This document shows positions 8,376 through 16,314 of a stretch of 64,000 nt of DNA, one piece after another. A program made the translations under genes and the position numbers. This DNA comes from Desulfomicrobium escambiense DSM 10707 (GTDB taxonomy: Bacteria; Desulfobacterota; Desulfovibrionia; Desulfovibrionales; Desulfomicrobiaceae). The stretch lies in NCBI RefSeq assembly GCF_000428825.1, contig NZ_AUAR01000013.1:62001-126000 (forward strand), in the 5' to 3' direction. Position 1 is the stretch's first letter; every line of letters starts with the position of its first letter. A model generated the notes under the pieces. It did no database searches. It worked only from the letters and a program-made list of their open reading frames with translations, and had not been told where the DNA came from.

Positions 8376-9380
8376 ATGATGCACACATTTTATAGACGCT
8401 ATTTCGTATTGACCATGATTGTGTTATATGTACTCCTCGCCGGTATACAAATATATGCCTGTGTCGTGACATACGTCGCCCGTCAGGCTGCGCTCCCTCA
8501 AAATTTCGGAAATTTTGAAAAGGTGCGTGCATCCTTGCCCGCATCCGATCCGGAAAATCCGTTCACCTTCGTGGTGGTCGGCGATCCACGCAGCACGGGC
8601 ACCTTTGAAGGCTTGGCCGAGGAAATCAACAAGGCCCGGCCGGATTTCGTCGTCATTCTCGGCGACTGGGTCGACGGAGGTTCCATGGATCAGCACGCGT
8701 ATTACAAGCGGGAATCTGCGGAATACAATTTTGCCTGCCCGGTCTTTTTCACGCCTGGCAATCATGATGTTGATCCGGAAAAGTATCCTTTAGCCGCGTT
8801 TGAAAAGGACTACGGACCACGAAATTTTTCATTTGTTTACAATGACAATATATTCATTTTCATAAGTCATCTCGACAGCAGATTTTCCAATAATGAATCC
8901 TTGGAATATCTCCGCTCACTGGACACACGGACATTGGCATCATATCGCAATCGCTTCGTCTTTATGCATATACCGCCATGGGTTTCGCCGGACATCAAGG
9001 AACGCCATACCGCGGATGAGAATGAATTCATGCAGATTTTTAAAAAGTTGAAGATAGATTACGCCGTGGCCGCGGATTTTCATGGCTATAACCGCACACG
9101 GTTGAACGGAGTGGAATATATCATAACAGGTGGAGGAGGTTCTCATCTACATGAATCTCAAGGACGACAATTCCATCACGCCCTTGCGTTGACTGTCGGG
9201 AAAGATATGGTATCAGAAAGAATTTTGCCGGCATCTGCACACTTTGATTTTGACGACTGGGCTGAATTGAATTCAATCGTCCATATCGGACCATTCTTGT
9301 TTAGGCATCCTGTAATCATATTACTGGCGAACGCTTTGTTTCTATTTATTTTATTTAAAAATTTCAAATCAATCTATTAA
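8376..9380 (+). CDS. Membrane-anchored calcineurin-like metallophosphoesterase
   Basis: This 334-residue protein has an N-terminal membrane anchor (residues 11-32), a calcineurin-like fold and a C-terminal hydrophobic tail (about 305-330). Metal-site motifs in order are VVVGDPRSTG, VILGDWVDGG, FTPGNHDVD, FVFMHIPPW and AADFHGYN. The first motif has GDPR where the family usually has a D-x-H, so one ligand is unusual. The N-terminal anchor suggests the catalytic domain is periplasmic. Substrate is unknown; lipid or polyprenyl phosphates are reasonable given the neighbours. Base composition drops sharply here (long A/T runs, codons such as AAT, TTT, ATA), unlike the upstream operon genes, which suggests separate acquisition. 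ATGs at 8376 and 8379 are both possible starts. Confidence 0.8.
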   Translation: MMHTFYRRYFVLTMIVLYVLLAGIQIYACVVTYVARQAALPQNFGNFEKVRASLPASDPENPFTFVVVGDPRSTGTFEGLAEEINKARPDFVVILGDWVDGGSMDQHAYYKRESAEYNFACPVFFTPGNHDVDPEKYPLAAFEKDYGPRNFSFVYNDNIFIFISHLDSRFSNNESLEYLRSLDTRTLASYRNRFVFMHIPPWVSPDIKERHTADENEFMQIFKKLKIDYAVAADFHGYNRTRLNGVEYIITGGGGSHLHESQGRQFHHALALTVGKDMVSERILPASAHFDFDDWAELNSIVHIGPFLFRHPVIILLANALFLFILFKNFKSIY

Positions 9381-9438
9381 ATTTTGTAAAAAAATTTTCT
9401 AAATGTCCTTCGTCGCAATGGAGGAATAAATTCAAACA

Positions 9439-9750
9439 ATGTCTATATTCAGTGGATATGTCATGGAAATATCATCACAGTTCTGGTTGCTGGCAATTGG
9501 TTTTATCGGACAGTCCCTTTTTTTCATGCGCTTCTTCTGGCAGTGGATTGTCTCTGAAAAAGAGCGCCGCAGCGTAATTCCCGTCAATTTCTGGTATTTC
9601 AGCCTGTTTGGCAGTTTGTTCCTCCTCGTTTACGCGATTCTCCGTCGGGATATTGTCTTCATCATCGGACAATCCACGGGTTTCATCATCTACTTCCGCA
9701 ATATTTTTCTTATACGACACGAAAAAAGAAAAGCCTGCGCCATGTCCTAG
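9439..9750 (+). CDS. Lipid A biosynthesis N-terminal domain (LAB_N) small membrane protein
   Basis: This 103-residue protein has three hydrophobic segments with the LAB_N hallmarks GQSLFFMRFFWQWIVSEK and RRSVIPVNFWYFSLFGSL, then GQSTGFIIYFRNIFLI. This domain is named after the N-terminus of some LpxB proteins and also occurs alone beside ArnT/PMT-type glycosyltransferases and lipid-linked sugar genes. Its biochemical role is not settled. GGAGG at 9420-9424 is rather far (14 bases) from the ATG at 9439; the ATG at 9463 is an alternative. AT-rich composition matches the preceding gene, so the two likely arrived together. It ends the envelope operon; no clear terminator is visible downstream. 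Confidence 0.8.
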   Translation: MSIFSGYVMEISSQFWLLAIGFIGQSLFFMRFFWQWIVSEKERRSVIPVNFWYFSLFGSLFLLVYAILRRDIVFIIGQSTGFIIYFRNIFLIRHEKRKACAMS

Positions 9751-10010
9751 CCATCATCCACGCCTCAAAGTTGGAGGAATCCCTGCCTATGCAACGCGAG
9801 GTAGGCGTTCTTCAGTATTTCTACTCGAAGGAAGCTCTGGCGATACCTTCGTTGGGAACTGGTTGCGCCTGACTCGGACTGTCGGGTTGCCTCGCAAATC
9901 AGGGATTTTGAGGACATCGATGCCGAATTGTCAGTCGCATGTGGGTCTCGTTCGGCTTGAACAAGCCGGTCGCCATGAATGACAGAAGCCGCGCATCGAA
10001 TACCGGGACT

Positions 10011-11246
10011 TCAGCCCGCCAGGCATTTCAGCACGGTGTCCCTGTCCACCATGCCCAAAAGCCTCCCTCCGCCGTCCACGACCAGAATCCGCTTGACCTT
10101 GCGCTCGGTCAGGGTGCGGATGACCTCGGTCAGGGGCATTTCGGGGTGGATGGTGATGCTGTCCATGGTCATGACATCCCGCGCTGCGCCCTGTATATCC
10201 GGCTCTGCACCTTCTTTGCGGGAGAGCGCGGCGATGAGGTTTTTCAGGACCCCGGGCGCGTTTTTACGGGCGAAGTCGTTCAGGATGTCCCGGTCGTGGA
10301 CCAGTCCCATGACTTTCATGTCTTCGTCCACGATGACCACCCTGCGCAGGGGCGAGGCCAGAATCTGATCCAGGATGTCCGGGAGCGCGGTGTCTGGTCC
10401 CGCTGTGGGCACGTCGCGAAACATCACGTCTGCTGCCGTGCCGCGGGTCGTGTCGGGCAGAACGTCCAGATGCCCGGCCACAACGGACGCATGGCCGATG
10501 GCCCGGAGCACGTCGGCCCGGCTGACGATGCCCATGAGCGTGCCGTCGTCGGCCACGACCGGGAGGCGTTTCATGTCGCCCTTGGCCATGAGCTGCACCG
10601 CATCGCTGACCTTGGTCTTGATGTTCAGGGTCTGAACCGGCGAGGTCATGATGTCCCCGGCCACAAGGTTTCTGAAATCGAGGCAGCGCACATGCTCGTC
10701 CCGCATGTTCGCCGGCAGGCTGCACTGCGCGTCGAGGCTCAGTGGCATCCCGCCGCGCGAGAGGAGGTCGCCGCCGGTGATGATGCCCCTGATCGTCTTG
10801 CCCTCGAGGACTGGAACCGCCTTGACCTTTCTCTGCAGCAGCAGTTCGACCACTTTGGCAAGCGGGGTCGAAGGCGAGACGGTGGCCACGTCCTCGGTCA
10901 TGACGTCGCGGATGCGCAACGGCAGGTGGAAGACCGCCTGGGCCTCGCTGACAACGATGCTCCCCTCGTCGACCATGGAGTCGGCCACGGGCAGAAAGGC
11001 GTCTATCCGATCTGGCCTGTCGACGATCTCGACCACGACGGGCAGGTCTTCCGACAGGCGCAGTATCTTGGCCGTATGGATGAGGCTGTTGGCCCCGAAG
11101 CCCATGAATCCACGACAGACGGTCGCTCCGGCCATACCCCTTTGCCGTGCCGCCTCCACGATGGCCTCGTGCAGTACCTGGCCCTGGAAGCGGGCCGACT
11201 CGCCCATGAATATCCGCATGACCTTCACGCTGATCAAGGAATGCAT
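10011..11246 (-). CDS. DUF190 (PII-like) domain fused to four CBS domains
   Basis: In this 411-residue protein, residues 1 to about 105 form a DUF190 domain (HSLISVKVMRIFMGE; MAGATVCRGFMGFG; LPVVVEIVD), a PII-like fold often found beside crcB. Four CBS modules follow, each with a V-M-T-x-D start and a D-x-L end: IRDVMTEDVATVSP, GDIMTSPVQTL, AADVMFRDVPTAGP and ARDVMTMDSITIHP. CBS pairs bind adenine nucleotides, so this looks like a cytoplasmic energy or nucleotide sensor. GGAGGG precedes the ATG at 11246. It lies 13 bases after crcB and is the last gene of the fluoride-riboswitch operon, which suggests it tunes fluoride export or reports its cost (inference). DUF190 with four CBS domains is longer than the usual stand-alone DUF190 of about 110 residues. 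Confidence 0.88.
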   Translation of the reverse strand: MHSLISVKVMRIFMGESARFQGQVLHEAIVEAARQRGMAGATVCRGFMGFGANSLIHTAKILRLSEDLPVVVEIVDRPDRIDAFLPVADSMVDEGSIVVSEAQAVFHLPLRIRDVMTEDVATVSPSTPLAKVVELLLQRKVKAVPVLEGKTIRGIITGGDLLSRGGMPLSLDAQCSLPANMRDEHVRCLDFRNLVAGDIMTSPVQTLNIKTKVSDAVQLMAKGDMKRLPVVADDGTLMGIVSRADVLRAIGHASVVAGHLDVLPDTTRGTAADVMFRDVPTAGPDTALPDILDQILASPLRRVVIVDEDMKVMGLVHDRDILNDFARKNAPGVLKNLIAALSRKEGAEPDIQGAARDVMTMDSITIHPEMPLTEVIRTLTERKVKRILVVDGGGRLLGMVDRDTVLKCLAG

Positions 11247-11259
11247 ACAGGTCCCTCCA

Positions 11260-11634
11260 TTAAATGATTCTGCCCAGACCCGAGCCCAGATAGAGGGCCG
11301 CGAACCCGACGATGTTCTGCCCGCCGACATTGAGGGCGAGCTTGAGCCACTGGCCTTCGTTCAGGATGCCGCCGCTTTCGAAGATGAAGGTCGAAAACGT
11401 CGTGAACGCGCCCATGAAGCCCGTCAGGATCAGGATGCGCGCCTGCGCCGACAGGAAGCCGCGTTCCTCGGCCAGGACCGCGACCAGGCCGAACAGAAAG
11501 CAGCCCAGGATGTTCACGGCCCAAGTGCCCCAGGGGAAGTCGCGCCCCAGGATGTCGTAGGCCAGGCCGGACAGCCAGTAGCGGCTCAAGGTGCCGCAGG
11601 CCCCGGCCAGGGCGATCAGAAGGATTTTCATCAT
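11260..11634 (-). CDS. crcB: Fluoride channel CrcB/Fluc
   Basis: This 124-residue protein has four membrane segments. Family motifs are GACGTLSRYWLSG at the N-terminus, PWGTWAVNILGCFLFG (the conserved Asn of the fluoride path), and GFMGAFTTFSTFIFE, the break-helix and phenylalanine-box region. Fluc channels work as dual-topology dimers that let fluoride leave the cell. Length matches the family. Tandem ATGs at 11634 and 11631 overlap the stop codon of an upstream 58-codon frame, so translation may be coupled. The operon is headed by a fluoride riboswitch, which independently supports the function. Confidence 0.96.
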   Translation of the reverse strand: MMKILLIALAGACGTLSRYWLSGLAYDILGRDFPWGTWAVNILGCFLFGLVAVLAEERGFLSAQARILILTGFMGAFTTFSTFIFESGGILNEGQWLKLALNVGGQNIVGFAALYLGSGLGRII

Positions 11635-11807
11635 GGATTCCTCGTTGAAAGCATAGTGTCACTCTCCTCAATTCGCCACGCCGCTGTCGGCAACTGAGGA
11701 CGTGTTTCCAGGGCGGCCATACCGAGCATGTGGGCGCCCTCGTCCCGTCTGCGGCTGACGGAAAAATGCAGTTCGACCGTAATTTCCCGCAACTCATTGA
11801 CGCTCAT
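11631..11807 (-). CDS. Small ORF (58 aa) coupled to crcB
   Basis: The frame begins with ATG at 11807 preceded by GGGAGGGGAGGA, a strong Shine-Dalgarno. It reads MSVNELREITVELHFSVSRR and ends in TGA at 11633-11631, inside the tandem ATGs of crcB. It fills the 194-base gap between the MFS gene and crcB. The product is soluble, charged and matches no family I recognise. It could be a real small protein or a leader frame that delivers ribosomes to crcB. The ribosome site and exact overlap support translation; conservation is unknown. Confidence 0.45.
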   Translation of the reverse strand: MSVNELREITVELHFSVSRRRDEGAHMLGMAALETRPQLPTAAWRIEESDTMLSTRNP

Positions 11808-11828
11808 GGCGTGTCCTCCCCTCCCCTG

Positions 11829-13037
11829 CTAGACCGCGGCCCTGATTTTCGGACGAACCGCCAGGGCGACGATGACGGCCAGAAAGGCCGCCGAGCCGCC
11901 GAGCACGAACGGCGCGCGCGACCCGATCAAGTCCCAGCACAGTCCGGCCGTGACGCTGCCGGCCAGCATCATGAGCCCTACGCCCATGTGGAAGATGCCC
12001 ATGGCCGTGCCCTTGCGGTCTTCCGGTATGCGGTCGCGGATGAGCGCGCGGCCCACGCCTTCGGTCAACCCCATGAACAGCCCGTACAGGGCGAAAAGCC
12101 ACCACACGTCCCCCATGCCCGCATTGGCCACGCCGAGATAGACGAAGCCGTACAGCGTCCAGCCAGTCAGGACCATCTTCCAGCGTCCCATGCGATCGCT
12201 CAATATTCCGAGCGGGTAGGCGCTGAGCGCGTAGACGAGATTGAAGAGCAGGTAGGCCATGATGGACTGCGTGTCGGTGAGGCCCAGATCCTTGGCGCGC
12301 AGAATGAGGAAGGTGTCCGAGGAATTGGCAAAGGCGAAGACCAGAAGCGGGGCCAGGGTCAGCCAGAAGGCCTGCGGCAACCCGGACCACGGCTTGCCGC
12401 CCAGCGGCACTCGGGACGGGGAAGGCGCGCCCGTCGGGGTCTTGGCCGCCTCGCGCAGGCGGAAGGTCAGCCATACGGCGGCAAGGCCCGGCACTGTGGC
12501 GATGAGGAAGATGGTCCGGTAGTGGCCGGGGAGCAGGAAAAGGAGCATGGTGGCCAGCAGCACGCCGATCATGGCCCCGGCCGTGTCCATCATGCGGTGG
12601 AAGCCGAAGGCCTGGCCACCTCGGGACGCGTCCACGGCGTCGGCAATCAGGGCGTCCCTGGCCGTGGTGCGCAGCCCCTTGCCGGTGCGGTCCACGGCCC
12701 TGGCCAGCAGGATCATGGGCCAGGAAAAGGCCATGGCCATGAACGGTTTGGATATCGCCCCCAGCCCGTAGCCCCAGCGGATGTACGGCACGCGCCTGCC
12801 CAGCTTGTCGCAGTGCCAGCCGGAGACGCCCTTCATGATGCTGACGATGACCTCGGCGATGCCTTCGATGGCACCCAGCACGGCCACGGGCGCCCCGAGC
12901 ACTGCGGTCAGGAAGAGCGGAACCACGGGGTAGACCATTTCCGAGGCGACATCCATGAAGAAACTGACCCAGCCGAGGCGCTTGACCTCCTCGGGCAGGG
13001 CCGTGCGCGCACTGAATGTATTGTGTATGAGGCTCAT
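11829..13037 (-). CDS. Major facilitator superfamily transporter in the fluoride operon
   Basis: This 402-residue protein has 12 predicted membrane segments and the MFS loop 2-3 signature in the form SGWHCDKLGRRVPYIRWG, plus GRWKMVL in the second half. Early residues FFMDVASEMVYPVVPLFL are typical of a drug/sugar-type MFS subgroup. CAAGGAGAACGGC precedes the ATG at 13037. It is the first gene after the fluoride riboswitch and its terminator hairpin, so its expression should rise with fluoride. Substrate is not evident; export of fluoride-related or other toxic anions, or relief of a secondary effect of fluoride, would be inference. Two small genes and the CBS protein follow on the same strand. 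Confidence 0.88.
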   Translation of the reverse strand: MSLIHNTFSARTALPEEVKRLGWVSFFMDVASEMVYPVVPLFLTAVLGAPVAVLGAIEGIAEVIVSIMKGVSGWHCDKLGRRVPYIRWGYGLGAISKPFMAMAFSWPMILLARAVDRTGKGLRTTARDALIADAVDASRGGQAFGFHRMMDTAGAMIGVLLATMLLFLLPGHYRTIFLIATVPGLAAVWLTFRLREAAKTPTGAPSPSRVPLGGKPWSGLPQAFWLTLAPLLVFAFANSSDTFLILRAKDLGLTDTQSIMAYLLFNLVYALSAYPLGILSDRMGRWKMVLTGWTLYGFVYLGVANAGMGDVWWLFALYGLFMGLTEGVGRALIRDRIPEDRKGTAMGIFHMGVGLMMLAGSVTAGLCWDLIGSRAPFVLGGSAAFLAVIVALAVRPKIRAAV

Positions 13038-13075
13038 GCCGTTCTCCTTGAATTACGGTCAAGGCAGGACCGGCC

Positions 13076-13100
13076 AAAAAAAACCACGACTGAGCGTGGT
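13076..13100 (-). terminator. Leader terminator of the fluoride operon
   Basis: On the minus strand ACCACG, a 6-base loop and CGTGGT (13100-13083) are followed by eight T (13083-13076). It lies between the fluoride aptamer and the first start codon, so it can stop transcription inside the leader and serve as the expression platform. Confidence 0.85.
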
Positions 13101-13140
13101 ATCGTCGGACCGCAAAATTCCTACCATCGCTGCTGCAAAA

Positions 13141-13190
13141 GTAGGAGTCATCAGCGGCCATCGCGGTTCAAGGGGGACTCCATCCCCGCC
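13141..13190 (-). promoter_or_regulatory. Fluoride riboswitch (crcB motif) aptamer
   Basis: Read on the minus strand, the element has the stem GGGGATGGAGTCCCC, the AAC junction, a short second stem, then TGATGACTCCTAC. These match the crcB-motif consensus: GGNGATGG, CCC, AAC and TGATG followed by a CCTAC end. The pseudoknot strands are GGAGT in the first loop and ACTCC near the 3' end. The motif binds fluoride through magnesium ions. It sits about 100 bases upstream of the MFS gene, with a terminator between, and the operon carries crcB, so both sequence and context agree. Confidence 0.95.
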
Positions 13191-13422
13191 GTGAAAGGTA
13201 TTCCGAACGTATTGTCGAGTAAAGCTGAATTTCGGCGTCCTGTCTGCCGAATCCTCCACTGAGGCTCCGGTATGCGTCGGATTGAACGACGCGGGTCCGG
13301 GCAGAGGCGCACACGCTATCGGCATTGCCGATTCCGGCACGATGGACGCATTGAATATCGTGATTTGCCTCCCGTTCCGCTTTCCAGCAAAGAATGAAAA
13401 ATTTGACATGGAGGAAGCTGTG

Positions 13423-14697
13423 ATGAGCGAAGCGTACCGGGAAATGTGGGAGAACCTGAATCTGGATCTGGCCGCCCATGACGGGCTTCTGTCCGTGCTG
13501 GGCAAGTTCTACGGCGACATCTACATGAGCCAGCAGGGCCGCCTCAAGGGAATGGAGTACCTCGATTTCGTCCTGTCCGAGGTGCACGGCCTGCGCATCA
13601 AGGAATTGCAGGACGCCAAGGCCCAGGGGCGCAAGATCGTCGGCACCTTCTGCGTCTTCGTGCCCGAGGAGCTGGCCCTGGCCGTGGACGCCGTGCAGGT
13701 CGGCCTGTGCGCCGGGGCCGACGCGGGCCGCGAGGCGGCCGAGACGCTGGTGCCGCGCAATACCTGCGCGCTGATCAAGTCCTTCATCGGCTTCAAGCTG
13801 GCGCGGCTTTGCCCGTACACCGAATCCTGCGACCTCATCGTCGGCGAGACCACCTGCGACGGCAAGAAGAAGGCCTACGAGGCCTTCGCCGAGCACGCGC
13901 CCATGCATATCATGGAAGTTCCCCAGACCAAGACCGAAGCGGCCCGCGCCCTGTGGAAGGCCGAGGTGCTGCGCTACATGGAGAAGCTTGAAGAGCTGAC
14001 CGGGAAAAAGGTCACGGCCGAGAACCTCGCAGCGGCCATCAAGACCGTCAACGCACGCCGCCGCGCCCTGCAGCGTCTGAACGCCCTGCGCGCAGCCGTG
14101 CCCGCGCCCATCTCGGGACGCGACGTGCTGCTCATCAACCAGGTCAGCTTCTACGACGACCCGGTCCGCTTCACAGCCTCCATCAACACCCTGTGCGACC
14201 AGCTCGAAGAGCGCATCAAGGCCGGCGATGGCGTGGCCCCGGCGGACGCCCCGCGCGTCATGCTCTCGGGCTGCCCCATGGCCGTGCCCAACTGGAAGCT
14301 GCCCTACGTCATCGAGAGCTCCGGCGCGGTCATCGTCGGCGAGGAGTCGTGCATCGGCACGCGCAACACCCGTGATCTGACGGACGAGTCCGGCCTGACC
14401 CTGGAGCAGATGATCGACGCCCTGTGCGACCGTTACATGAAGATCGACTGCGCCTGCTTCACGCCCAACGCCGAGCGCCTGGACAACGTCGAGTCCATGG
14501 CCCGCGACCTGAAGGTCGACGGCGTGATCCAGTACGCGCTCATGTTCTGTCAGCCCTACGCCCACGAGGGCATCAAGGTCGAAAGGCGCCTCACGGCCGG
14601 CGGCATCCCGAGCATGTCCCTGGAGACGGACTATTCCATGGAGGACGTGGAGCAGCTCAAGACCCGCGTCGAGGCCTTCCTGGAAACAGTGAGATGA
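13423..14697 (+). CDS. Double-cubane-cluster / 2-hydroxyacyl-CoA dehydratase family protein
   Basis: This 424-residue protein of the HgdB/HgdC-associated dehydratase family (pfam HGD-D type) has conserved cysteine stretches GTFCVFVPEE, NTCALIKSF, CPYTESCDLIVGETTCDGKKK, LSGCPMAVPNWK, GEESCIGTRN and CACFTPN. Single-protein members with a dedicated activator include the double-cubane reductases, which hold an [8Fe-9S] cluster and reduce small substrates at the expense of ATP. GGAGGAAG at 13410-13417 points to the ATG at 13423. The gene overlaps the activator ATPase by 4 bases (ATGA), as in known reductase/activator pairs. The true substrate is unknown; a dehydratase role is less likely because only one dehydratase-type subunit is encoded here. 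Confidence 0.85.
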   Translation: MSEAYREMWENLNLDLAAHDGLLSVLGKFYGDIYMSQQGRLKGMEYLDFVLSEVHGLRIKELQDAKAQGRKIVGTFCVFVPEELALAVDAVQVGLCAGADAGREAAETLVPRNTCALIKSFIGFKLARLCPYTESCDLIVGETTCDGKKKAYEAFAEHAPMHIMEVPQTKTEAARALWKAEVLRYMEKLEELTGKKVTAENLAAAIKTVNARRRALQRLNALRAAVPAPISGRDVLLINQVSFYDDPVRFTASINTLCDQLEERIKAGDGVAPADAPRVMLSGCPMAVPNWKLPYVIESSGAVIVGEESCIGTRNTRDLTDESGLTLEQMIDALCDRYMKIDCACFTPNAERLDNVESMARDLKVDGVIQYALMFCQPYAHEGIKVERRLTAGGIPSMSLETDYSMEDVEQLKTRVEAFLETVR

Positions 14698-15467
14698 TCC
14701 TGGGCATCGACATCGGCTCACGTTCCATCGAGGTGGTCGGCATGGCCGGGGGCGAGGTGGTGGAAAAACGCCGCGCCCCCACCACCTTCAACCCCGTGGC
14801 CCAGGTGCGCGCGCTTCTGGACGGCCTTTCGGCCCGCCGGGCCGTGGCCACGGGCTACGGCCGCAAGCTGGTCCAGGACCTGGACCTGGGTTTTCCGGTG
14901 GAAACCATCACCGAGATCAAGGCCCACGGCCTGGGAGCGGCGCATCATTTCCCCGAGGGGCGCACGGTTCTCGACATCGGCGGCCAGGACACCAAGGCCA
15001 TCGCCCTGCTTCCCGGCGGCCGGGTCGGCAAGTTCGAGATGAACGACCGCTGTGCCGCCGGAACGGGCAAGTTCCTGGAGTACACGGCCCAGATCTTCCA
15101 GATCCCCGTGCAGGAATTCGGCCTCTACGCCCTCGGCGGGGACGCGCCGCCCATCATCAACTCCATGTGCACGGTCTTCGCCGAGACCGAGGCCACGTCC
15201 CTCATGGCCCAGGGGGTGCGCCCCGAGAACATCGCCCTTGGCCTGCACCTGTCCATCGCCCGGCGCACGGCGAACATGCTGCAGCGCGTCGGGCTGGCCT
15301 TCCCGCTCATCTTCGTCGGCGGCGTGGCGCACAACCCCTGCATGCGCAGGCTGCTGGCCGAGCAGACCGGCACCGTCGAAGGCGAAACATTGCTCGTCCC
15401 GGCAGAGCCGGACATGACGGGCGCTCTAGGTGCGGCCCTGTGGGGGGAGACGTTGGCCCGAAGCTGA
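14694..15467 (+). CDS. Activator ATPase of the double-cubane/dehydratase system (ASKHA fold)
   Basis: This 257-residue protein begins MILGIDIGSRSIEVVG, the phosphate-1 loop of the acetate kinase/Hsp70/actin fold. It continues with VLDIGGQDTKAIAL (phosphate 2) and FVGGVAHN (adenosine site). NDRCAAGTGKFLE and INSMCTVFAETEA carry the two cysteines that bind a [4Fe-4S] cluster between the subunits of the homodimer. Such activators use ATP hydrolysis to drive low-potential electrons into the partner cluster and are very oxygen-sensitive. The start overlaps the partner stop by 4 bases. It may also serve the second double-cubane-type protein encoded at 18341-19504, which has no activator of its own. 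Confidence 0.92.
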   Translation: MILGIDIGSRSIEVVGMAGGEVVEKRRAPTTFNPVAQVRALLDGLSARRAVATGYGRKLVQDLDLGFPVETITEIKAHGLGAAHHFPEGRTVLDIGGQDTKAIALLPGGRVGKFEMNDRCAAGTGKFLEYTAQIFQIPVQEFGLYALGGDAPPIINSMCTVFAETEATSLMAQGVRPENIALGLHLSIARRTANMLQRVGLAFPLIFVGGVAHNPCMRRLLAEQTGTVEGETLLVPAEPDMTGALGAALWGETLARS

Positions 15468-15486
15468 TTCCGGCATCGTTCCAGTG

Positions 15487-15527
15487 AAATGGCGGATATG
15501 GTCGTTGAGCCATGTCCGCCATTTTTC
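15487..15527. terminator. Bidirectional terminator between convergent operons
   Basis: AAATGGCGGA with TATGG pairs with CCATG and TCCGCCATTT around a short loop, followed by T5 on the plus strand and preceded by an A-rich side for the minus strand. It lies between the activator stop at 15467 and the ABC ATPase stop at 15537. Confidence 0.8.
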
Positions 15528-15536
15528 TTGCCGCCG

Positions 15537-16310
<774 letters not shown>

Positions 16311-16314
16311 CTTG

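Noticed and set aside
13423-15467. A two-subunit 2-hydroxyacyl-CoA dehydratase with activator
   Set aside because: Only one dehydratase-type subunit accompanies the activator; classical dehydratases need two adjacent alpha/beta subunits and usually a CoA-transferase gene.
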